A stretch of 64,000 nucleotides of DNA from CAYSPG01 sp964432885. Lineage in GTDB: Bacteria > Bacteroidota > Bacteroidia > AKYH767-A > OLB10. The stretch covers positions 49,943 through 113,942 of the forward strand of contig CAYSPG010000011.1 of NCBI GenBank assembly GCA_964432885.1, in the 5' to 3' direction. A model generated the notes under the pieces. The model did not search any database and was not told the origin of the DNA. It was given only the letters and a program-made list of their open reading frames with translations. The position numbers and the translations under genes were made by a program. This document shows positions 46,175 through 53,839 of this stretch, in pieces (position 1 is the first letter of the stretch; the number at the start of each line of letters is the position of its first letter).

Positions 46175-47059
46175 ATGAGGACTTTTAAAGATTTTAAATC
46201 CTATAATGAATACATTGGTTTATCAAAACCATTGGATAATGATATTGATGTTGGTTATTACGACCCACCAAATATGCTTCTGAAGTCTGAGCCTATTGTG
46301 GCTGACTTTTATAGAATTTCCGTAAAAATCAATGTTGTATATAAGGACACTCCCAATCCAAAACCTATTACAGCAGTATTTTTCAATAGCCCAAACCTAA
46401 CTGTCCCGACAGGTTGGGATGTAGAGCCAACCTATAAAGGAATGTATGTTCAACTTTCAAAGAAATTCATTGAAGAAAATCGTTTCTTATTCAGAACATA
46501 TCTTGATTACGGACAGCATGAAGCCTTGTATTTGACCGAAGAAGAAGTGCAGGAAATCAGTTCTGTTTTTCAATTGATGGTGAAATATTATGAAAGCGAC
46601 AGAAAACACTTTGGAGTTTTATTGTCGTATGTGAATGTGTTGGTTTCATTAGTGGAGGCATATTACAAAAGACAGTTTTCTACTGACCCAAAACAATACA
46701 ATCGGATAGTAACCGACTTTCAACAAGGCTTAATTGATTATTACAACCAACCAGTAAACCAACTTCCAAGCGTTCAGTATTTTGCTGACAAATTGGGATT
46801 GACCTCTAACTATCTTGGCGACATCATTAAACACTTTACTCAAAAATCACCCATTGAAAACATTCACGATTTTGTGATTAAGAAAGCAAAAGAGATGCTT
46901 GAAAAAAGAAGCGACTTAAACAATACAGAAATTGCTTATGAACTTGGCTTTGAATATCCAAACTACTTTGCGAAGTTTTTCAAGAAGCAAGTTAATCTCA
47001 CTCCTAAAGAATATCGGCTGCAAGTAGCCGACAAGCACCTGAATTATCAACGCCTTTAA
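46175..47059 (+). CDS. Cassette B: AraC-family transcriptional regulator
   Basis: 294 residues. The C-terminal third holds two helix-turn-helix units (FADKLGLTSNYLGDIIKHFTQKSP and NNTEIAYELGFEYPNYFAKFFKKQVNLTPKEYR), the AraC/XylS signature. The N-terminal part is a ligand- or dimerisation-type domain resembling AraC_binding cupins. It is the first gene of a four-gene cassette and would be expected to control the three enzyme genes that follow. Its promoter is near-leaderless. Confidence 0.88.
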   Translation: MRTFKDFKSYNEYIGLSKPLDNDIDVGYYDPPNMLLKSEPIVADFYRISVKINVVYKDTPNPKPITAVFFNSPNLTVPTGWDVEPTYKGMYVQLSKKFIEENRFLFRTYLDYGQHEALYLTEEEVQEISSVFQLMVKYYESDRKHFGVLLSYVNVLVSLVEAYYKRQFSTDPKQYNRIVTDFQQGLIDYYNQPVNQLPSVQYFADKLGLTSNYLGDIIKHFTQKSPIENIHDFVIKKAKEMLEKRSDLNNTEIAYELGFEYPNYFAKFFKKQVNLTPKEYRLQVADKHLNYQRL

Positions 47060-47136
47060 ACAAGGCGTTTTCTGTTACCAGTAATTTGTTTCCTTTTTAG
47101 TAGTAGTCTGTTTCCCTCGGTTGCAATGCCGGGTTC

Positions 47137-47144
47137 TACCTTTG
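47137..47144 (+). promoter_or_regulatory. TAnnTTTG promoter element before the hydrolase gene
   Basis: TACCTTTG lies 23 bases before the ATG at 47168. The -33 region is not clear, which would fit a promoter that needs the AraC regulator, but that is inference. Confidence 0.55.
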
Positions 47145-47167
47145 TGCCATAATTAAAATTCAAAAAA

Positions 47168-48142
47168 ATGAAATCAAAACAAATTTTATTAGCACTGCTA
47201 ACAATACTGACAAACAGTTTAGTAACAATGGCACAGACATCAACCTTTACAAAGGTTACTTTCAAAAACAACAATTTAAAAATGGTTGGCAATCTTTATC
47301 TGCCAGCCAAAATGGATACAAGCAAAAGGTATCCAGCAATCATTGCCGTGCATCCTGGCGGTGGTGTTAAAGAGCAAACATCTGGACTTTATGCACAAAA
47401 GATGGCAGAGCAAGGCTATGTAGCTTTGGCTTTTGATGCTTCGCATCAAGGCGAAAGTGAAGGCGAACCAAGATTACTTGAAGACCCAACCAAAAGAGTG
47501 GAAGACATAAGAAGTGCAGTTGACTATATGACAACGCTGAAATTTGTTGATGCAGAAAGAATTGGTTTGTTGGGTATTTGTGCAGGTGGCGGTTACTCAT
47601 TGAGTGTTGCACAAACTGAACATCGCATAAAAGCAATTGCCGTTGCAAGTGCGGTAAGCACAGGTAACTGCACAGGTTGGGATGGAAAAGCACCTCTTAC
47701 TGATGCAATAAAAACTCTTGAAGAAGTTGCAAAACAAAGAACAGCAGAAGCAAACGGAGCAAAGCCAATATATATAAACTATGTGCCTGAAAAGCCAGAT
47801 GCAAATACTCCTAACGATTTGGTTGAGGCATACGATTACTATAGAACGCCAAGGGCTCAACATCCTAACTCACCAAACCTTTTTCTGTTTACAAGCTTAG
47901 ATAAAATGATGGCTTTTGATGCTTTTGCAAACATTGAAACTTTTCTCACTCAACCTGTTCTTGTAATTGTTGGTAGCAAAGCAGGTTCTCGTTGGCAAAG
48001 TGAACAAGCGTATAAAAGAATAACAAGTCCCAAAGAGCTTGTAGTTATAGATGGAGCAACCCACATGGATTTGTATGATATACCCAAATATGTAAAACAG
48101 GTTTCTGAAAAGATGGGAACATTTTTCGGAACAAATCTATAA
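47168..48142 (+). CDS. Cassette B: exported alpha/beta hydrolase (dienelactone-hydrolase-like)
   Basis: 324 residues with a signal peptide (1-22, ending MAQ). AVHPGGG forms the oxyanion strand; the nucleophile elbow GICAGGGYS carries Cys where esterases have Ser, as in dienelactone hydrolases (GxCxGG). DASHQGES and the late IDGATHMDLYD supply the likely His. It would hydrolyse an ester or lactone in the periplasm; the substrate is unknown. It is followed at 57 bases by a reductase gene in the same cassette. Confidence 0.82.
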   Translation: MKSKQILLALLTILTNSLVTMAQTSTFTKVTFKNNNLKMVGNLYLPAKMDTSKRYPAIIAVHPGGGVKEQTSGLYAQKMAEQGYVALAFDASHQGESEGEPRLLEDPTKRVEDIRSAVDYMTTLKFVDAERIGLLGICAGGGYSLSVAQTEHRIKAIAVASAVSTGNCTGWDGKAPLTDAIKTLEEVAKQRTAEANGAKPIYINYVPEKPDANTPNDLVEAYDYYRTPRAQHPNSPNLFLFTSLDKMMAFDAFANIETFLTQPVLVIVGSKAGSRWQSEQAYKRITSPKELVVIDGATHMDLYDIPKYVKQVSEKMGTFFGTNL

Positions 48143-48199
48143 CAAGGAACAGGGATTGAGTATCACAATTATTCATTAAAAAATAAGTAAATAAATAAA

Positions 48200-49036
48200 A
48201 TGGAAAAAAGTAAAGTATGGTTTATTACAGGAGCAAGTAGCGGAATAGGTTTGGAGGTTTCTAAATCAGCACTTGCGGCAGGTTATAAAGTTATAGCCAC
48301 AGGCAGGGACGCAAATAAAGTAAACAAAGCATTTGGTGAGACATCCGAAAACTTATTAGTTGTAAAAATGGATGTCACTAATCCAAATGAAATTGCGACC
48401 GCTGTAAAATCAGCAGTTGACAAGTTCGGAACAATTGATGTATTGGTAAATAATGCAGGTAATTTCTATGCAGGTTTTTTTGAGGAGTTAAGTCAAAGTC
48501 AAATGGAAAGTCAAATTGCTACCAATTTATTTGGACCAATGAATGTAACAAGGGCTGTTCTGCCAGTGATGAGAAAAAACAAATCAGGACATATAATATC
48601 CATTTCATCAACTGCTGCATTAGTTGGGTTTGAACTCTGTTCAGCGTATGCTGCATCCAAGTTTGGATTAGAAGGTTGGATGGAATCTTTACAAATAGAA
48701 GTTGCACCATTTGGAATTCACACAACCATTGTAGAACCAGGATTTTTCAGAACAAATTTATTGGAACCATCTTCAACAATCTGGGCAGAACTTGTGGTTG
48801 AAGATTATGCTGAACGCATTGCTGCACTGAAACCATATTGGCAAAGTATGAGTGGCACACAAGGTGGCGACCCTGCTAAGTTGGCATCAGCATTACTAAA
48901 AATTGCAGGTGAAAACGAACCGCCAAAGCGTTGGATGGCAGGAGCAGATAGCGTTGCCACGGCAGAAGGAAAAGCGAAGCAATTACAAGAACAAGCCGAT
49001 GCTTATCGTGAACTGTCATCATCACTTTCCTATTAA
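48200..49036 (+). CDS. Cassette B: short-chain dehydrogenase/reductase
   Basis: 278 residues, classical SDR. The cofactor loop is TGASSGIG at about 10-17, TGRD after beta-2 suggests NADP(H), NNAG is near 88, the catalytic Ser lies in SISSTAAL, and YAASKFGLEG is the Tyr-x3-Lys motif. It reduces a carbonyl or oxidises an alcohol. Its position between a hydrolase and a quinone-reductase-like gene, behind an AraC regulator, suggests a stress or detoxification pathway. Confidence 0.9.
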   Translation: MEKSKVWFITGASSGIGLEVSKSALAAGYKVIATGRDANKVNKAFGETSENLLVVKMDVTNPNEIATAVKSAVDKFGTIDVLVNNAGNFYAGFFEELSQSQMESQIATNLFGPMNVTRAVLPVMRKNKSGHIISISSTAALVGFELCSAYAASKFGLEGWMESLQIEVAPFGIHTTIVEPGFFRTNLLEPSSTIWAELVVEDYAERIAALKPYWQSMSGTQGGDPAKLASALLKIAGENEPPKRWMAGADSVATAEGKAKQLQEQADAYRELSSSLSY

Positions 49037-49071
49037 AATTTATTCTTGAAATATTTTTTTAAAAAATAATT

Positions 49072-49701
49072 ATGTTGAAGAAATCAAAAACAGTATTGCT
49101 CATCAATACACATTTAACCTATCCAAATCAATCTGAAGGAGGATTGAACAACTCATTTATTCTGAAAGCAAAATGTTTTTTTGAAGAAAATGGTTATGAA
49201 ATTTTAGAAACAAAAATTGAAGACGGCTATAACGCTGACGAAGAAGTAAAAAAGCATTTGCAAGCAAATATTGTAATCTTACAAATGCCTCTAAATTGGT
49301 TTGGTGCACCGTGGATTTATAAAAAGTATGTGGACGAACTTTTTAATAGCGGGTTTGACAGTAAATCATTATTAACAGGTGATGGAAGAACACCTGACAA
49401 ACCAACAGCACAGTATGGAACTGGTGGACTTATGCAAGGAAAAAAATTTATGATTTGTGCCACTTGGAATGCACCAGCAGAAGCATTTGACGACCCTAAC
49501 CAATATTTATTTGCAGGAAAAGGTTTGACAGATATTTTCTTGCACATCACAAGTAATTATCGTTTTTGCGGTTACGACATTATGGACAGTTACAACTGCT
49601 TTGACATTTATAGAAAAGGCAAAATGGCTAAAGACCTTGAAAATTATCCGACACATTTAGCAAAAGTTTTCAAGTTAGAGACAGCATTGGCAGTTGTATG
49701 A
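49072..49701 (+). CDS. Cassette B: flavodoxin-fold NAD(P)H oxidoreductase (MdaB-like)
   Basis: 209 residues with a flavodoxin-like fold: VLLINTHLTYPNQSEGGLNN for the phosphate loop, IVILQMPLNWFGAPWIYKKYVDE and a GTGGLMQGKKFMICATWNAP segment resembling the MdaB/NQO1 group. Such proteins carry two-electron reduction of quinones, using FAD or FMN, and protect against redox cycling. It is the last gene of cassette B; a palindrome and the attC follow. Confidence 0.85.
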   Translation: MLKKSKTVLLINTHLTYPNQSEGGLNNSFILKAKCFFEENGYEILETKIEDGYNADEEVKKHLQANIVILQMPLNWFGAPWIYKKYVDELFNSGFDSKSLLTGDGRTPDKPTAQYGTGGLMQGKKFMICATWNAPAEAFDDPNQYLFAGKGLTDIFLHITSNYRFCGYDIMDSYNCFDIYRKGKMAKDLENYPTHLAKVFKLETALAVV

Positions 49702-49735
49702 CAATTTAAATTGTAAATCAAAGACAGCCACCCAC

Positions 49736-49809
49736 AAAAAACACACACTTAAAAAACGCTGCAAGCCAACGCTAAAGGCAATTTTTTTAAGAGAGTGTTT
49801 TTTCTCCAC
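49736..49809 (+). repeat. Palindrome P3 (3' side of cassette B)
   Basis: ACACACTTAAAAAACG faces CAATTTTTTTAAGAGAGTGT with GCAAGCC in the loop, followed by TTTTTTCTCCACC. A close copy, P4, occupies the same relative place at the 3' end of cassette F (63711-63790). It may act as a terminator. Confidence 0.82.
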
Positions 49810-49910
49810 CCCAAAAAATCCATCGCACTTTTTTTACAAATTTATTTTTCCCACCGCACAGACAGACTGTAGCCTTGACTGACAACACTTCGGACAGACA
49901 GAAGGGCATC

Positions 49911-50044
49911 TGCTAACATGGGCTTAGCGATAGCGGGGGTGTCGTGCTTCGTATGACAGTTTTGTGTATAATTGTAGTGTGGTGCTTCGTAGAAAGTGTA
50001 GTGCTAAAACACCCCGCCATCGCCAAGCCCCGAAACGTTATCAG
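49911..50044 (+). other. attC3 recombination site
   Basis: Left arm TGCTAACATGGGCTTAGCGA then TAGCGGG; right arm CCCGCCATCGCCAAGCCCCG then AAACGTTATC, core at 50037. It belongs to a shorter subtype shared with attC5. Its R'' TCTGCTAAC is the complement of the cassette B start GTTAGCAGA. Confidence 0.85.
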
Positions 50045-50094
50045 CCATTTTAACGCTCCGAATAAACAGTATTGCTAATTCAAACAACTCAATC

Positions 50095-51030
50095 ATGAAA
50101 AAGGAAATCTATCTAATAATTTTGTTATTAGTTTGCAGAATTTGTACTGGACAAAATTTAGTTCCTAATGGTGGTTTTGAACAATATTATGGGTGTCCAA
50201 GTAATTTTAATCAGTTGGATTCTGCATACGACTGGTTTAATCCATCAATTGATTCAATTGGCGGCTCTCCAGATTATTATAATCAATGTGCCTTGGGCTA
50301 TGTCGGCATTCCTCAAAATCCAATAGGTTATCAATTGACAAATAGTGGTAATGCTTATAGCGGAATATATCTTAGTCAGGTATTTTTAAATGTAAGAGAA
50401 TACATAGAAGTAGCCTTATCTTCTCCTTTAATTGCTACTTGCTACCATTTTGAAATGTATGTTAATTTGGGCGATAAATCTAAATATACCACCGATGCTA
50501 TTGGTGTATATTTTTCAGATACAATTATTTCAAATATTCCTAACGGCTTTTATTTGCCATTATCAACGCAAATTAATAACACAACTGGAAATATTTTTGA
50601 TTCTTTAAGTTGGACCTTAGTTAGTGGCAATTATTTAGCACAGGGTGGTGAAAATTATTTAATAATTGGAAATTTTAAGAACGATTCATTGACTCCTTTA
50701 ATATTAGCCAACCCATCTTCTGCTTTTGCATCTGTTTATGTTTTCATTGACGATGTTTCGCTGACTCCATGTACTGCGGTAAATTATGTAGCGAACGACA
50801 ATTCATTTAACATTTATCCAATACCATTTAATAACGTTTTAAATCTTCATTTCAAGAATGATGAACCTTTAGAATTTATCCTTTATGATATTGCTTCAAG
50901 AAAATTATTACAAAAAAAAATTACGAACTCTGTTTCATTAAACACTGAACAACTTGCAAAGGGTTTGTATCTTTACGAAGTGCGAGAGAGAAATGGTTTG
51001 TGCAAGAAAGGAAAAGTTGTGAAAGATTGA
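50095..51030 (+). CDS. Cassette C: secreted protein with T9SS sorting domain
   Basis: 311 residues. Signal peptide 1-19; a beta-sandwich opening NLVPNGGFEQYYGCP typical of carbohydrate-binding-like N-domains in Bacteroidota surface proteins, ending VYVFIDDVSLTPC; and a type A T9SS tail from IYPIPFNNV to GKVVKD. It is the sole gene of cassette C and starts 57 bases after the attC core. A T9SS signal only works in Bacteroidota relatives, so this cassette circulates within that phylum. Confidence 0.85.
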   Translation: MKKEIYLIILLLVCRICTGQNLVPNGGFEQYYGCPSNFNQLDSAYDWFNPSIDSIGGSPDYYNQCALGYVGIPQNPIGYQLTNSGNAYSGIYLSQVFLNVREYIEVALSSPLIATCYHFEMYVNLGDKSKYTTDAIGVYFSDTIISNIPNGFYLPLSTQINNTTGNIFDSLSWTLVSGNYLAQGGENYLIIGNFKNDSLTPLILANPSSAFASVYVFIDDVSLTPCTAVNYVANDNSFNIYPIPFNNVLNLHFKNDEPLEFILYDIASRKLLQKKITNSVSLNTEQLAKGLYLYEVRERNGLCKKGKVVKD

Positions 51031-51062
51031 CGCGACACGAATTCTAATGAACAGAAAAACGG

Positions 51063-51274
51063 CTGATAACAGTAAGCTTAAACGAAATTTAAAAAAGAAG
51101 GGCTTTGATAGGTAAACAAACAGTGGTGCAAGTAACAAACATTCTGCAAGTGCAAAAAAATGCGAACTACTTGTCGGCAAATAATTTATCTATTTGTTCG
51201 CATTTTTTTGCGGGAACAGTTGTGCTTTCTATCCCTTCTTTTTTAAACTTCGTTAAGCCCTTCTTCGTTAGCGG
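51063..51274 (+). other. attC4 recombination site
   Basis: Left arm GATAACAGTAAGCTTAAACG; right arm TTAAGCCCTTCTTCGTTAGC, core at 51267; the stem continues with AAAAAAGAAGGG/CCCTTCTTTTTT. The R'' GGCTGATAAC complements the cassette C start GTTATCAGCC. Inside, a perfect 16-base hairpin (51152-51211) surrounds a loop with ACTTGTCGGCA, also present in attC1. Confidence 0.88.
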
Positions 51275-51332
51275 TCATGCTATGACGACCGTGCTTGACC
51301 ACAGAACTGACTACGACAAATAGCAACTGACA

Positions 51333-52214
51333 ATGGAGACAGAACCAGAGATATTACTGACAAAAGAGGAAATAGAGCTTGTTTGCAAAGCAGGCAGTAA
51401 TCCAATTTTAAGACATCCTGACGTAATCAATTTTGGCAACGCACATACGACCATTTATAAAGTTACTACAAACAATGCACTGATATTTATTAAGGGCAAC
51501 AAGCACACTGGGTTTGAACATATCCATGAGCGACACGACTTCTTTTCATTCAAGCATTTTTGGAAAGAAGAGCCAAACATGAAGTCGGACAATAAAATTC
51601 GTCTTGACAATCCAGGTAAGTTCAGTAGTAAATCAATACCAATCATGGACTACACTAAAATTGCAGATGAAGTATTCAAGCCAGCAAATCTTAACGTAGT
51701 TGGTAACAAGCGACCAGAGGTTTTTGACATATATGATGGCGACTTCATTCACCAAGACGCACAGAAAGTAAACTATCGTTTAGTTCTTTACAGGGGGACA
51801 CGGATTGTTCACAGTTTATTTCCAACCGACAAAGTTTTCAATAGAGAAAAGGTCATCAATTATGCTAAAGGTTCAGTGACAGCTACAATTGGGAATGAAC
51901 CTTATCTTCTGATTAAAATTCCATATCACGACCACGAACAAAGAGTTGCGTTTCGCATTTTAATTAGAAAATATTTACAGCAGAAGAAAGAGGAATGTTT
52001 TATAGAGGCATTGGACGAGAATGGCAACAATATTTTAACTCATCGTGTTGGGGAGAGACCTTATGACACTTTTGATTTTACTAATATTGATAGAGAATTA
52101 TGGCAATGGCAACTTCGCGACTTGACTAAAGAGGAAAAAATAATCAAGCAGCTTGACAAAAAACTCAAGGAGACAAACAAGACAACAGCTAAACAAACAG
52201 ACACAAATGGCTAA
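51333..52214 (+). CDS. Cassette D: uncharacterised protein, possible BECR-type nuclease
   Basis: 293 residues, no signal peptide. The GNKHTGFEHIHERHDF segment near 55-70, followed by a central beta-rich part, reminds me of barnase/EndoU/colicin-E5-like (BECR) nucleases, where a His in such a context is catalytic. The C-terminus (from about 265) is Lys/Thr-rich. The resemblance is weak and I would not assign activity. It is the only gene of cassette D and lies next to a cassette carrying an immunity-protein homologue. Confidence 0.65.
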   Translation: METEPEILLTKEEIELVCKAGSNPILRHPDVINFGNAHTTIYKVTTNNALIFIKGNKHTGFEHIHERHDFFSFKHFWKEEPNMKSDNKIRLDNPGKFSSKSIPIMDYTKIADEVFKPANLNVVGNKRPEVFDIYDGDFIHQDAQKVNYRLVLYRGTRIVHSLFPTDKVFNREKVINYAKGSVTATIGNEPYLLIKIPYHDHEQRVAFRILIRKYLQQKKEECFIEALDENGNNILTHRVGERPYDTFDFTNIDRELWQWQLRDLTKEEKIIKQLDKKLKETNKTTAKQTDTNG

Positions 52215-52243
52215 GGACGACATTGCAGAAAGAGAAGCACGAA

Positions 52244-52378
52244 CCGCTAACATGGGCTTAGCGATAGCGGGCGGACAGTGGTTAATTGAAGTGTTGTGCT
52301 TCTATTTTACATTTGTGCTTGCCGACAGTTTAGTGCTTCTAAATGCCCGCCATCGCCAAGCCCAGAAACGTTATGCGC
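52244..52378 (+). other. attC5 recombination site
   Basis: Left arm CCGCTAACATGGGCTTAGCG then ATAGCGGGC; right arm GCCCGCCATCGCCAAGCCCA then GAAACGTTATG, core at 52370. It is nearly identical to attC3 in both arms. R'' ACCGCTAAC complements the cassette D start GTTAGCGGT. Confidence 0.88.
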
Positions 52379-52452
52379 AACCAATGGCGGCAGTGCTAAC
52401 TTGAAACATTCTGCAAGAAATGAGCTTTTATAAAACGAGTGTAAACCGACAG

Positions 52453-52833
52453 ATGAGAAATTTATTTATTGCTATTATAACATTATCATCCACCCTTGTT
52501 TCTTGTGGACAAGTTCCCAAAGGCAGAACGACTTTTGGAATTGAGTTTGCTAAGCAAGAATTGCAAAACGCACTTAATGACACAACACAAAAACAAATTC
52601 TTGTTGACACTTTGATTAAAGACAAGGAAACCGCAATTACAATTTCGGAGACAATACTTTTTAAAATATACGGCAAGGGCAACATAACACAGCAGCAGCC
52701 ATATGAAGTAAAACTCATTGACGGTTATTGGATTTTAAATGGAACTTTGCCAAAGGACATGTTGGGAGGAACATTTTTAATTATTATCAAAGCGGAAAAC
52801 GGGCAAGTAATAAAACTAACACATGGAAAATGA
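52453..52833 (+). CDS. Cassette E: NTF2-fold immunity-like lipoprotein
   Basis: 126 residues from the ATG at 52453; the ATG at 52420 would add 11 residues before the signal sequence. Lipobox STLVSC. Beyond it, KDKETAITISETILFKIYGKGNITQQQPYEVKLI and GYWILNGTLPKDMLGGTFLIIIKA match the NTF2-fold immunity family (YbbC/YhhH-like) that I know from polymorphic toxin systems. It would protect against a toxin at the envelope. No matching toxin is in the same cassette. Confidence 0.75.
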   Translation: MRNLFIAIITLSSTLVSCGQVPKGRTTFGIEFAKQELQNALNDTTQKQILVDTLIKDKETAITISETILFKIYGKGNITQQQPYEVKLIDGYWILNGTLPKDMLGGTFLIIIKAENGQVIKLTHGK

Positions 52834-52887
52834 CAACAGACACTAAACTTGATAGCAACTCTTTAAAATTTGAATTAGATAATTAAG

Positions 52888-53298
52888 ATGAACGAATTTT
52901 GGATAAACAGCGGATGGTATTTCATATTAGGTGGTATCTTGATTATTTTTATATTTATTTTCAGTTTGCATTATTACACAGGTTCAGTTAAAAAGTTAGA
53001 CCTTATTATTAAAGACATAAAATCTTTAGGTAATCCGAGAGAAGAAGTTTTAAAGTTTGATAAATTTTATAATCCGCAAGGTTTAGATTATTTGCGAATG
53101 TCAACCTTCACTCATTTATTTTATTCTATTCCGAAAAAGACAAAAGAACCCTTGCTGTTTAGTAACGGGTACTTTTTAGAACAGTTAAGCACAATAAAAC
53201 TTTATCGTTCCATTTATAAAATCGCCTTGTGCATTATGGTTTTGGATATTGCATTTATTATTATGATGACCATTCAGTTTGGACAAAATATAAAATAG
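52888..53298 (+). CDS. Cassette E: small membrane protein
   Basis: 136 residues with two predicted membrane helices (about 11-30, WYFILGGILIIFIFIFSLHY, and 108-128, IALCIMVLDIAFIIMMTIQF) and a soluble middle part. No family recognised. It sits 54 bases after the immunity-like gene with no attC between them, so cassette E carries two genes. Confidence 0.65.
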   Translation: MNEFWINSGWYFILGGILIIFIFIFSLHYYTGSVKKLDLIIKDIKSLGNPREEVLKFDKFYNPQGLDYLRMSTFTHLFYSIPKKTKEPLLFSNGYFLEQLSTIKLYRSIYKIALCIMVLDIAFIIMMTIQFGQNIK

Positions 53299-53388
53299 AC
53301 GACAATGCGAACTCACACTGACGACATCGCCTTGAACAAAGTATATGCGAACTTCAAACAGTTGTACTTCGTAGTGACAGCTTGGTAT

Positions 53389-53542
53389 GCGCATAACATA
53401 AAGCTTAAACGAAATTTTTAAAATGGGGGCTTTAACCGTAACTCAAACATTTGTGCTTCTAACAAGCAGTGTCGGTAAACGAACAGTTGTGCATCTAATC
53501 CCCCATTTTAAAAACTTCGTTAAGCCCTTCTTCGTTAGCTGC
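53389..53542 (+). other. attC6 recombination site
   Basis: Left arm GCATAACATAAAGCTTAAAC; right arm TTAAGCCCTTCTTCGTTAGC, core at 53534; the outer stem uses TTTTAAAATGGGGG against CCCCCATTTTAAAA. R'' TGCGCATAAC complements the cassette E start GTTATGCGCA over ten bases. Confidence 0.88.
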
Positions 53543-53689
53543 AAGTTTATTGGCGACCTGCTAACCTTCAACTGACGGACTTTTAACCAACAGTTTTTTG
53601 ACATCTTTTGGACAACAACCGACACCGCTTTGAAGGGCAACCGCAGAAAAAAAAATAAAAAAAAGCCACCGCACGAAAAATTTTTATGC

Positions 53690-53768
53690 CACCGCACAAA
53701 ACACACTTTCATTTTTTTGCAACCCACGAACCAACCCGAAAAAAAATGAAAGAGTGTTTTCTCCACCG
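53690..53768 (+). repeat. Palindrome P2 (5' side of cassette F)
   Basis: A near copy of P1: ACACACTTTCATTTTTTTGC faces GAAAAAAAATGAAAGAGTGT, flanked by CCACCGCAC and CTCCACC. It lies 72 bases before the R-M gene and may mark the edge of the inserted module. Confidence 0.85.
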
Positions 53769-53839
53769 CTTTATCCGTTCTTCGTATCAAATTGACAGCT
53801 TAAAAATTTACCTTTGAAGCAAAAAAAAGAACGACATTA

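Noticed and set aside
49694..49882. 62-residue frame after the MdaB-like gene.
   Set aside because: It runs through palindrome P3 and has low-complexity Lys/Phe content.
52153..52404. 83-residue frame on the + strand after the cassette D gene.
   Set aside because: It crosses attC5, and both arms would be coding; attC pairing explains the sequence better.
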